A DNA stretch of 64,000 bases from Zea mays (Eukaryota > Streptophyta > Magnoliopsida > Poales > Poaceae): contig NC_050101.1 in the NCBI RefSeq assembly GCF_902167145.1, forward strand, positions 135,934,990 to 135,998,989, written 5' to 3'. Every line of letters begins with the position of its first letter. Positions within the stretch are counted from its first letter, which is position 1. Shown here piece by piece: positions 45,803 through 55,113 of this stretch. The translations under genes were made by a program, and so were the position numbers. The notes beneath the pieces are model-generated. The model worked only from the letters and a program-made list of their open reading frames with translations, had not been told where the DNA came from and did not search any database.

Positions 45803-48190
45803 TTAGGCTTGGGACTTAGGTACCCAACTCTTGTTGGGTCCTACAAGGTTAGTGCAAATATCCTTAGGGACCCAAATGCAAGTTTTGTCTCCCTTGCATT
45901 TTGCCCCTAACTTCCTAGCAACTATCTTCCTATCCTTTCTACAAATAGCAAAGGAAGCATTTAGGGCATGATAAATTGTAGAAGGTTCATGAACTTTCCT
46001 ATGAGCATTAACAACATTTCTCCTAGGCATATTGTGAATAACATTTCTTCTACCAACCTTTCTATCATGCATAACATGAGAACTAGAAGCAGTCATAGTA
46101 CAAGAATCATAAGCATGTGAATCAAAAGCATCATAACTTCTAAAAGCATTTCTAGAATTTTTCCTATCATGATACAAAAAGGCATGGTTCCTTTTAGCAC
46201 TAGTAGCCATAGGGGCCTTCCCTTTCTCCTTAGCGGGAATGGGAGCCTTATGGCTTGTTAAGTTCTTGGCTTCCCTTTTGAAGCCAAGTCCATCCTTAAT
46301 TGAGGGATGTCTACCAATCGTGTAGGCATCCCTTGCAAATTTCAGCTTATCAAATTCGCTTTTGCTAGCCTTAAGTTGAGCATTAAGACCAGCCACTTCA
46401 TCATTCAATTTAGAAATTGAAACTAGATGTTTACTACTAGCATCAACATTAAGATCTTTACACCTAGTGCACGTTTCAACAATTTCTACACAAGATGTTG
46501 ATTTACTAGCTACTTCTAGTTTAGCATTTAAGTCATCATTAACACTCTTTAAAGTAGCAATGTTTTCATGACAAGAAGATAATTCACTAGAAAGCACTTC
46601 ATTTCTTTTAACTTCTAAAGCATAGGATTTTTGTGCCTCTACAAACTTATCATGTTCATCATACAACAAATCCTCTTGCTTTTCTAAAAGCCTATCCTTT
46701 TCATTCAAGGCATCAATCAATTCATTGATTTTATCAATTTTATTTCTATCCAATCCCTTGAACAAACTAGAGTAATCTATTTCATCATCACTAGACTCAT
46801 CGTCACTAGAAGAATCATAAGTGACATCATTACGAGTGATTACCTTCTTCTCTCTTGCCATGAGGCAAGTGTGACGCTCGTTGGGGAAGAGGGATGACTT
46901 GTTGAATGCAGTGGCGGCGAGTCCCTCATTGTCGGAGTCAGACGAGGAGCAGTCCGAATCCCACTCCTTGCCAAGATGAGCCTCGCCCTTTGCCTTCTTA
47001 TAATTCTTCTTCTTCTCCCTCTTGTTCCCTTGGTCCTGATCACTATCATTGTCGGGACAGTTAGCAATAAAATGACCAAGCTTACCGCATTTGAAGCACG
47101 AACGCTTCCCCTTGGCTTTGGTCTTGCTTGGCTGTCCCTTGCGACCTTTAAGCGCCATCTTGAATCTTTTGATGATGAGGGCCATCTCTTCATCATTAAG
47201 TCCGGCCGCCTCAATTTGTGCCACCCTGCTAGGTAGCGCCTCCTTGTTTCTTGTTGCCTTGAGAGCAAGGGGTTGAGGCTCGTTGATCGGTCCATTCAAG
47301 GTGTCGTCCACGTATCTTGCCTCCTTGATCATCATCCGTCCGCTTACAAATTTTCCGAGTACCTCCTCGGGCGTCATCTTCGTGTACCTGGGATTCTCAC
47401 GAATATTGTTCACGAGATGAGGATCAAGAACGGTAAATGACCTTAGCATTAGGCGGACGACGTCGTGATCCGTCCATCGCGTGCTCCCGTAGCTCCTTAT
47501 TTTGTTGATAAGGATCTTGAGCCGGTTGTATGTTTGCGTCGGCTCATCGCCCCTTATCATCACGAAACGTCCGAGCTCGCCCTCCACCAACTCTATCTTG
47601 GTGAGTAAGGTGACATCATTCCCCTCATGAGAGATCTTGAGGGTGTCCCAAATCTGCTTGGCATTGTCCAAGCCGCTCACCTTGTGATACTCGTCCCTGC
47701 ACAAAGAGGCTAGCAACACAGTAGTAGCTTGTGCATTTTTATGGATTTGTTCATTAATAAACGAAGGACTATCCGAGCTATCAAATTTCATTCCACTTTC
47801 CACAATCTCCCAAATGCTTGGATGGAGAGAAAATAGGTGTGTACGCATTTTGTGACTCCAAAATCCGTAGTCCTCTCCATCAAAGTGAGGAGGCTTGCCA
47901 AGTGGAATGGGGAGCAAATGAGCATTTGAGCTGTGCGGAATGCGCGAATAATCAAAAGAAAAGTTTGAGTTAACCGTCTTTTGTTTGTCGTAGTCGTCGT
48001 CCTTGTGGGAAGAAGTAGACTCGTCGCTGTCGTAGTAGACGATCTCCTTGATACGTCTTGTCTTCTTCTTCTTCCCATCTTTACGTCTGTGGCCCGAGCC
48101 AGAGTCGTTGGATTTGTCATCTTTTGGCTCGTTGACGAAGGACTCCTTTTCCTTGTCGTTGATCACGATTCCCTTCCCCTTAGGATCCAT
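45803..48190 (-). CDS. Gag of Sirevirus B
   Basis: 795 residues from the ATG at 48190 ([10 protein letters not shown]). Lys/Ser/Asp-rich N-terminus; Gag core with [17 protein letters not shown]; zinc knuckle [14 protein letters not shown] near the middle; acidic Ser/Asp patch; coiled-coil segment; basic C-terminal part ending WVPKSQA. Shorter than Gag of element A (898), mainly because of fewer coiled-coil repeats. Start supported by position about 35 bp after the PBS. Confidence 0.93.
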   Translation of the reverse strand: MDPKGKGIVINDKEKESFVNEPKDDKSNDSGSGHRRKDGKKKKTRRIKEIVYYDSDESTSSHKDDDYDKQKTVNSNFSFDYSRIPHSSNAHLLPIPLGKPPHFDGEDYGFWSHKMRTHLFSLHPSIWEIVESGMKFDSSDSPSFINEQIHKNAQATTVLLASLCRDEYHKVSGLDNAKQIWDTLKISHEGNDVTLLTKIELVEGELGRFVMIRGDEPTQTYNRLKILINKIRSYGSTRWTDHDVVRLMLRSFTVLDPHLVNNIRENPRYTKMTPEEVLGKFVSGRMMIKEARYVDDTLNGPINEPQPLALKATRNKEALPSRVAQIEAAGLNDEEMALIIKRFKMALKGRKGQPSKTKAKGKRSCFKCGKLGHFIANCPDNDSDQDQGNKREKKKNYKKAKGEAHLGKEWDSDCSSSDSDNEGLAATAFNKSSLFPNERHTCLMAREKKVITRNDVTYDSSSDDESSDDEIDYSSLFKGLDRNKIDKINELIDALNEKDRLLEKQEDLLYDEHDKFVEAQKSYALEVKRNEVLSSELSSCHENIATLKSVNDDLNAKLEVASKSTSCVEIVETCTRCKDLNVDASSKHLVSISKLNDEVAGLNAQLKASKSEFDKLKFARDAYTIGRHPSIKDGLGFKREAKNLTSHKAPIPAKEKGKAPMATSAKRNHAFLYHDRKNSRNAFRSYDAFDSHAYDSCTMTASSSHVMHDRKVGRRNVIHNMPRRNVVNAHRKVHEPSTIYHALNASFAICRKDRKIVARKLGAKCKGDKTCIWVPKDICTNLVGPNKSWVPKSQA

Positions 48191-48226
48191 CTCTTCGGGC
48201 GGTTAGTCCCTTTCTTGAAGAGAACG

Positions 48227-48238
48227 GCTCCGATACCA
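48227..48238 (-). other. Primer binding site of element B
   Basis: Minus strand TGGTATCGGAGC, one mismatch to the initiator tRNA-Met complement (TGGTATCAGAGC in elements A and E). It lies two bases from the 5' LTR border at 48241. Confidence 0.88.
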
Positions 48239-48240
48239 AT

Positions 48241-49482
48241 TGAGAGCACCTAGAGGGGGGGGTGAATAGGTGATCCTGTGAAAACTTAAACTTATAGCCA
48301 CAAAAACTTGTTAAGTGTTAGCACAATAATTGCCAAGTGGCTAGAGAGGAGTCTCAACAAAACACACTACCACAAGAGATCAAACGCAGAGATGACACAG
48401 TGGTTTATCCCGTGGTTCGGCCAAGACCAACGCTTGCCTACTCCACGTTGTGGCGTCCCAACAGACGAGGGTTGCAATCAACCCCTCTCAAGCGGTCCAA
48501 AGACCAACTTGAATACCACGGTGTTTTGCTTTGCCTTTCAATATCCCGTTTGCGAGGAATCTCCACAACTTGGAGCCTCTCGCCCTTACACTTAAGATTC
48601 ACAAAGAAATACGGAGTAAGGGAGAACTAGCAACGCACACAAGACTCAAAATCAGAGCAACAGCACGCACACAAGTCGCAACAAGAGCTCGCAACACAAC
48701 TCAATGAGTTCACAACTCAACAAGAGCTCTAGATGCTATCACAATGAACCAAATGCGTGGAATCGATGTCTTGGTGCTTAGGAATGTTGTAGGAATGCTT
48801 GATGTTCTCCTCCATGCGCCTAGGGGTCCCTTTTATAGCCCCAAGGCAGCTAGGAGCCGTTGAGAACAAATCCAGAAGGCCATCCTTGCCTTCTGTCGTC
48901 GGGCGCACCGGACAGTCCGGTGCACACCGGACACTGTCCGGTGCCCGATTTCCTTCCTTAAACAGCGCAGTCGACCGTTGGAGATCTGGGAGCCGTTGGC
49001 GCACCGGACATGTCCGGTGCACACCGGACAGTCCGGTGCCCCCTTCCGACCGTTGGCTCGGCCACGTGTCCCGCGCAGATCGCGCGGCCGACCGTTGGCT
49101 CACTGGACAGTCCGGTGCACACCGGACAGTCCGGTGAATTTTAGCCGTACGTCGCCAGTCAACTCCCGAGAGCGGCCAGTTCGCCCGAGGCAGCCTGGCG
49201 CACCGGACACTGTCCGGTGCACCACCGGACAGTCCGGTGCCCCAGACCGAAACAGCCTCTTGGCTGTACACAGCCAACTCTCCTCTTTTCTTCTTCTTCC
49301 TGTTTCTGATACTTAGACAAGTATATTAGTACACAAAACCAATGTACTAAGACTTAGAAACATACCTTTGCTCTTGATTTGCACTTTGTTCATCCATGGG
49401 CATTGATTCACATTTAAGCACTTATGTTGACACTCAATCACCAAAATACTTAGAAATGGCCCAAGGGCACATTTCCCTTTCA
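48241..49482 (-). repeat. 5' LTR of element B
   Basis: Same length as 40549-41790, but with an extra 20-bp palindromic unit at about 49008-49030, one 22-bp unit less at about 49215, and a G run two bases longer at the left end. Confidence 0.94.
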
Positions 49483-49487
49483 ACTTC

Positions 49488-51191
49488 GAAGAATGGTAAG
49501 TTTCTCTCTGCTGATCTAGATATGAATCTGTTGAGAGATGCCAACCTTCCTGTCAATCTTTGAGCCCCCTTTTTTGTACTTGGTGGTTCCATTCGAAGTA
49601 TAGCTTCGATTTTGCTTGGATTAGCCTCGATTCCCTTTGTTGAGACTAGGCAACCGAGAAATTTCCCCTTCTTTACTCCGAAGACACATTTTTCTGGATT
49701 CAATTTTAGACCAGCCTGTCTAAAATTAGCGAAGGTCTCCTGCAAATCAGCAATGTGGTTATCTTGCTTCGTGCTTTTTACAATGATATCATCAACATAA
49801 GTTAGCACATTCCTGCCTATCTGAGAATGAAGGACCTTCGCTGTCATTCTGCTGAAACTTCCTCCGGCATTCTTAAGCCCCTCAGGCATTCGAAGGTAAC
49901 AATATGTCCCACTAGGGGTTATGAAGCTGGTTTTCAGTTCATCCTCCTTCTTCATCCATATTTGATGATAGCCTGAATAGCAATCCAGCAAACTCATAAG
50001 CTCTGATGAAGCTGCTGCATCAACTAAGGAATCTATCCTTGTCAATGGAAATTCGTCCTTCGGATAGGCTTTATTGAGGTCAGTAAAATCGATACACATT
50101 CTCCATTTACCATTGGCCTTCTTCACCATAACAGTGTTAGCCAACCATTCTGGGTATTTTACCTCTCTAATAACTCCGGCACTAAGGAGTCTTTTCACTT
50201 CATTCCGAGCACCTTCGGCCTTGTCATCAGACATTTTTCGAAGCCTCTGCTTTCTGGGTCTGAAGGATGGATCAACATTGAGCGAATGCTCAATAACATC
50301 CTTGTTAACTCCACAAAGATCATTAGCTGACCAAGCAAAAACATCTTTATTGTTGAACAAAAACCTTATCAAGGTTTTCTCCTGCTCTTCGGACAATTGA
50401 GATCCCAATAGCACCTTCTGCTCTGCTATATCCTCACATAAGAGCATGGGTTTCGGCTGGTCAGCCAAAGCAGCTTTTTCCCTTCTGAACTTGTATTGCT
50501 CACAAGCTTCAGTTCCATCTATATTATGGATTGCTTTTGAGTCTGTCCAATTTCATTCGGCCCTTCTAGCAGCTTCTTGACTTCCATGAATAGCAATGGG
50601 CCCTTGGTCCGAAGGTATCTTCATGCAAAGATAAGCTGGATGCAGAATTGCTTCGAAGGCATTAAGAGTACCACGACCAATGATTGCATTGTAAGGGTAT
50701 TCCATGTCAACAATATCAAACACAATTTGTTCAGTCCTTGTGTTGTTGATAAATCCGAAAGCCATTGACATTGAGATTTTGCCGAGTGCTACAATCTGCC
50801 TTCCTCCGAAGCCGCAAAGGGGATGTGTAGCATCAAGAATTTTATCTTTGGGCTCTTGCATCTGTCTGAAGGCCTTAGCAAATATGATATCAGCTGCACT
50901 GCCTGTATCAACCAAAACATTGTGGACCAAAATTCCTTTGATAACACAAGAGATAACCATAGCATCATTGTGTGGGTAATCCTTGAGTTGAAGGTCCTCT
51001 TGGGAGAAGGTAATAGGAATGTGAGACCATTTTGACTTGATGAAGCGTCCTTGCACCCCGACATGTTGTACCCTTCTTTGTGCCTTCTTCTTCTGCTTCT
51101 TGTTGGCTGGCTCTGAACATGAACCGCCTGTTATCGGGAGTACCAGCTTCGAAGCCGAAGCAGCTCCATCTTGAATGTTGAACGAAGCCAT
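49488..51191 (-). pseudogene. Element C pol, upstream part: protease and reverse transcriptase
   Basis: Begins MASFNIQDGA at 51191, only 45 bp after the PBS. A Lys/Arg-rich segment is followed by a retropepsin with LVDTGSAADII and IIGRGTLNA. An in-frame TGA at 50553-50555 interrupts the frame, which then continues in the same phase into RT (IDFTDLNKAYPKDEFPL, YSGYHQIWM, TYVDDIIVKS). It is cut by Sirevirus B in the connection domain. No Gag domain or zinc knuckle is present upstream, so the particle protein would have to come from another element. Confidence 0.88.
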
Positions 51192-51223
51192 CAGCTCAGA
51201 AAAGTGGAAGTGAGTTCACCGGA

Positions 51224-51235
51224 GGTGGGCGCCAA
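51224..51235 (-). other. Primer binding site of element C
   Basis: Minus strand TTGGCGCCCACC adjoining the 5' LTR. The TGGCGCC core fits the tRNA-Asp type PBS used by many Tat elements; the following bases deviate, so the tRNA is uncertain. Confidence 0.6.
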
Positions 51236-51852
51236 TGTTGGGGACTTGTTCTCAAATGCTATGAATTAAGAACAAGGCAACATAAAATGTTAAATGTTAA
51301 TGCCCTTCGCCCGCCGAAGCATTATTTCCTCAAGGATTTAATGAACTTCGGACGAAGGTTAAAAACGGTGCAATTACGAAGGTTGAATCTTCGTAATCGA
51401 ACTCTCAAAGATTATATAAAACAATGCGAAATATGAAGCATTAAAGACAAGTAAATTATAAGTAAACGACATCATTTTTATATTGTATAAACTTGATGCA
51501 TCCAAATATTAAATACATTTATACCTCTGCCTTGGCAAAGAGTAATTTCCGAGTGATGCGATTGCAATTACAGGAATGCGTGAACAGTAAAGGAATATTG
51601 TTCACTATTTATAGGCACAGGACACAGCCTGTGAGGAATTACAATCATGCCCCTCATAAAAGTTTACAACATTGACTCAGACCTTTATGGGCTAAAAAGT
51701 CATTCTATCTTTAAGTCGGTTCGACCCTTCATCTTTGGATATGTTGCAATACCGAAGCTTCATGAATGGTGCCTTCGGCGTTACGTATGAGCAGCTTCAG
51801 CCGAAGCTGTCTCTTTCTACAGGACCTTCGGCGACGAAGCATGGTCCCAACA
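51236..51852 (-). repeat. 5' LTR of element C (617 bp)
   Basis: TGTTGGGGACTTG..GGTCCCAACA, followed by the AGCTC duplication. It differs from the left copy at about eight positions, all transitions. Confidence 0.93.
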
Positions 51853-52402
51853 AGCTCTATATAAAGTTCGTAAGTTCAGTCATTATCTAATGTTCATAAC
51901 AAAAATAAAATTACATCACATACTCTAATTCAAAGCGAAAAAACATATATTTAACATTATCTCTAGCTTTGTATTATTTATTAAGTACATGAAAGTATGA
52001 AATAAAGTGTGATTTTAATAAATATATGGGCCTTTTCGTGCCTCTATATGAGCCATTTCGTGTCTGCCTTAAACGGGCCGTGCTCGTGTCCGCCCATGGG
52101 TCGTGACCTCAGCCCAAACCTGGCCCGATATATCGGGCCGTGTCGGCCCGACACTAAAATATTTCGGACCGTGCCATGTCTGGGTCGTGCTTTGGGCCGG
52201 CCCATCAGGCCCGGCCCAAATGTACACCTATAGGGGCGGCGCGGTGCCTAGGGGGCGAGGCGAGCGGGCACGGCCGCGGCCAGGGAGGAAAAGGCGGTGG
52301 CGTATCGGGCGACGGCGGAGGCGTTGGCGGTGGCGCGGGGAAGAAGAGAAGAATAGGCGCGGGAAAATAGAAATTGAGAAGATACGGCGGCCGGTAAAGT
52401 AG

Positions 52403-52518
52403 GGGGTCAGCGCTAAGATCTATGGTGCCGACCCCTCTGACATGTGTGCCGCACAATACAGAGGTCGGCGCCGAGATCTATGGCGCCAACCCCTGCCACA
52501 TCGGCGCCACGTCAAAAT
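52403..52518. repeat. 58-bp GC-rich tandem duplication
   Basis: GGTCAGCGCTAAGATCTATGG at 52405 is repeated with changes at 52463 (GGTCGGCGCCGAGATCTATGG), period 58 bp. A third, weaker block with GGCGCC words follows to about 52590. Such GGCGCC-rich blocks occur near the ends of grass MULEs, so this may mark the outer end of the MULE begun at 19993; no terminal repeat was identified. Confidence 0.5.
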
Positions 52519-53396
52519 ACGTTTTTTTACCTAGGCGCCAAAACTAATGGCGTCAGCATGTTGACCCTCGGCGCCAATGATGACGGCACTGAGGTGGGGA
52601 TCTATTTTTTAAAATCAAACCGTAAGGGACATAGTTGTAAAAATAAAACGCAAAAGATCTAAAATGCAAAAAAGTTGGTACTCCTTAGTGCCGGCGAACG
52701 ACTTGAGCTCCCCATAGTCTTCCAGCGCCCGGTGTCGATGATTCCCTGTCACGTCATCCTGGATGTTGTTTTGGATCCAACAAAAGAGATGATAGCGGCG
52801 TGGGATGGACTAAAATTAAGGTGTTGCTGACTCAACTATGAAAGCAAATTCACAACACAATTTAAAGCAATTTATATCTACTAAATAAACGATGAATATG
52901 GAAAAAATACCTAATTCAAAAGTCATCGTGGTCTTAATCCAATTACGAGTCATATAGCGAATAAAATCTTAAAAAAAGAAAATGGTTTAATAATAGCAAA
53001 TTGAAGTAAAACTGTTAAATAGGTAAAATAAAAATATACATCTAACTGAGTTAAGTGAAATAAGTGAAGAATTACTCTAAATCCAGACGCGCACACATCT
53101 ATTTGTTTTTTTTTTTGTTTTCAGATTTTCCCTCCCCTCTTTCTCTGTGTATGTGTGTGTCTCAAAGACATCTTTTTTGCTTGGCTTTTGCTGAAGCCAT
53201 AATCACTCGCACACATCTCTCTCTCTCAATTCTCACTCTCCTCTCCGTTCCCTCCCTCACTGCCTGCTTTGTCTTCCCTCCCTCTTCTTACTGCTCAAGC
53301 CTCACCTCTTTGATTGCTTCATCCCACTGCTGCCTGACTGCCTCTTCTTCACTGGCTGGTATGTTCCTCTGTTCTGACTGGTGGCTATTCCAGTTT
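52519..53396. other. No gene recognised; pyrimidine-rich leader-like segment
   Basis: 52590-53060 is AT-rich without features. 53090-53396 is strongly C/T-rich on the plus strand (TCTCTCTCTC, CCTCCCTC), like a 5' UTR, and continues after the solo LTR at 54050. No supported ORF. Confidence 0.4.
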
Positions 53397-53401
53397 CTAA
53401 T

Positions 53402-54044
53402 TGTTGGGGACCTTCGGCATCCGAAGGTCCTCAAAAACAGGATTTAATAGTGTTTCTGGAGTATAATGTGTGAACAGGTATCTTCGGACTCAAGTCAGGC
53501 ATCACAGTAGACCAGAATAATACGAAGGTTGGTGAAGCGCCGAAGGTGTAAGCAGGAAAGCTTCGGCGAGACAGCAGCAGTTGAAACCGACTTAAAGATG
53601 AAAAGACTATTTAGACCTCGACAGATTACTATAGGATTATTATCAAGTGTAAAGGGCATTAATGTAATTTTGCACGGGCTGCGTCCCGCGCCTATAAATA
53701 GGTGAACAGTACTCCCGTACTGTTCACGCTGACTTGGCATTCGCTTTTTGCGTCACGCTTGTACTGTCATCTCATTCCGATTGAAGGTACACTTGTAATT
53801 CAACGATATTTCTGTTTATATCTAATAATAATATATAATTGTCCATGTTGTCTTTTATATTCTTTATATTTCATCATTCGTCATTGTTTAATGAATTTAT
53901 GAAGGTACGTCCTTCATAACCTTCGTCCGTAAACCATTATATCCTAAGGGAAATAATGCTTCGGAGGACGAAGGACCTTAACGATTAACATTATTTATGT
54001 TGCCTTATTCTTAACTCATAGCACTTGATAACAAGTCCCCAACA
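53402..54044 (+). repeat. Solo LTR related to element C, opposite orientation (643 bp)
   Basis: TGTTGGGGACCTTCGG..AAGTCCCCAACA, flanked by CTAAT at 53397-53401 and 54045-54049. Its reverse complement aligns with the LTR of element C (shared TATGARTTAAGAA, AAGGCAACATAAA, CCGAAGCATTATTTCC), but it is clearly another subfamily. No internal region remains, so it is the product of LTR-LTR recombination. Confidence 0.9.
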
Positions 54045-54049
54045 CTAAT

Positions 54050-54454
54050 CGTTCCTCCCTCTGACAACCAGACATAGGTGGCAAAATCAAGCGCTCCGTA
54101 GATTCAGCTCTATTTCCTGCTGGCTGCAACTCTCTGTCAATCTTTAGACTTTGGATGCCGCAGAGCTTTCAGTTCTTTGCTTCTTGTTGCTCTGCTCTGC
54201 TCTGCTTTGAGGGGCTCGCGGTCGCGGCTGGGAACAGCCGGACAGGAGCGGGGCGGCGCCGGAGAAAGATGGGCGATGCCACGACGGAGCTGGTGGAGGC
54301 ATTCTTGCGAGCAGAGTCTTGGCGGTTCGGCGGAGGCGTTTCGCTTGTGGCTGGAGCAGGAAGAGGCCTGCGAGCAGGAAGCGTTAGGGTTAGGACTAGA
54401 TTTTTTTACTGTTGTTAATTTTTGGGGCGTATTGCCCAAGCAATACTGAGTAAT
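54050..54454 (+). other. Possible broken 5' exon region
   Basis: A leader-like stretch ends in an ATG in good context (AAAGATGGGCGATGCC, 54269) that opens a frame of about 50 codons (MGDATTELVEAF..). It runs into a stop with no recognisable domain. It may be the first exon of a dead gene whose 5' part was split by the solo LTR. Confidence 0.25.
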
Positions 54455-54645
54455 ATTGGGCCCTCCGTCCCTAAGGACTTGATCGCTATCAAGGATGTCA
54501 AAGGGAACCCTATGGACTTTTTCAGGCGTGTTGGTCATGGATCTTCATATGGTGTTGGTATCAAGCTTGGGTTGGTAAGGGGAGAGTACATTGTTGACCA
54601 CAATGCTGGTACTGGAACTATTTTCTTCAGATTTGGTGAGATTTT
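54455..54645 (+). pseudogene. Gene fragment resembling the C-terminus of an Omp85-family plastid envelope protein
   Basis: About 62 codons containing KGNPMDFFRRVGHGSSYGVG and YIVDHNAGTGTIFFRFGE. This is the alternating beta-strand pattern and near-terminal RFGE motif that I associate with the small OEP80/P39-like Omp85 proteins of plants. Only the last strands are present, and the reading frame then drifts into unrelated residues. Identity is from recognition and needs a search. Confidence 0.4.
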
Positions 54646-55113
54646 GAGTATGCAACATTTCGCCATTGTGGAAGGCACTTTTGAGGCACTCTGTTTAGCG
54701 ATGCTTGTGGAGTGTCATAGGACTCAATCGGCAATGGAGCTCCGCTGAAATAATGGATGCTACCGCAGGAGGTCCGTTTATCGCCGACTTCAAGCAACGA
54801 GTGACGAGTCTGACCCAAGCTGGTACTGGCGTAACCCAACTCGGTGAGCTGCTCGTGCAGCTGCTGCTGCTCGCAAATCCCAGTGCCGCCCTGTCCAACG
54901 CCAAGCCCGCCAGCATCCATACGTCCGGCCAACATTCAGATGGCGTGAGAGAGGTGTTAGGCTCCATACTCCATCCGACAACGAAGGTGAGGTTGAAGAA
55001 GGGGTGAAGGGAGAGAAGGACAACGTAGATGATGAAAGAAGGAAAAACAAGATGGGTGAACTCGTTAAACGAAGCTTTTAGATTTTGTTAAATCAAACTT
55101 TCTAGCACTATCT
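54646..55113. other. No gene recognised
   Basis: Moderately GC-rich DNA between the envelope-protein-like fragment and the mariner remnant. Overlapping short ORFs on both strands show no motif. Confidence 0.4.

Larger units (their letters stand above)
40549..49482 (-). mobile_element. Element B: Sirevirus (Ty1/copia), Opie-type LTR, intact ORFs
   Basis: Minus-strand 8934-bp element inserted into the RT/RNase H region of element C, flanked by ACTTC at 40544-40548 and 49483-49487. The LTRs are both 1242 bp with about 5 substitutions, so it is the youngest insertion of the stack. Gag and pol frames are open throughout. Family name from the LTR start TGAAAGGGAAATGTGCCC is tentative. Confidence 0.94.
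23826..51852 (-). mobile_element. Element C: Tat-lineage Ty3/gypsy retrotransposon, gag-less, hosting two nested Sireviruses
   Basis: Two 617-bp LTRs with TG..CA ends, flanked by AGCTC at 23821-23825 and 51853-51857. Without nested elements A and B it is about 9.6 kb. Minus-strand order: LTR, PBS, protease, RT, RNase H (two domains), integrase, tandem repeat, then a gene on the opposite strand, then PPT and LTR. The LTRs differ at about 8 sites, all transitions (about 1.3%). The many CTTCGGC/GCCGAAG words and LTR style resemble the maize cinful/zeon group; the family name is tentative. Confidence 0.9.
23408..52232. mobile_element. hAT-like element split by a nested retrotransposon stack
   Basis: Ends TATAGGTGTACATTCGGGC (23408) and, reversed, TATAGGTGTACATTTGGGC (52232) are inverted repeats of at least 19 bp. 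Both sides carry the 8-bp duplication GGGGCGGC (23400-23407 and 52233-52240). Removing element C (23826-51852 plus one 5-bp duplication) leaves about 0.8 kb, rich in GGCCCG/CGGGCC blocks and with no ORF. It is a non-autonomous element. Confidence 0.85.
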
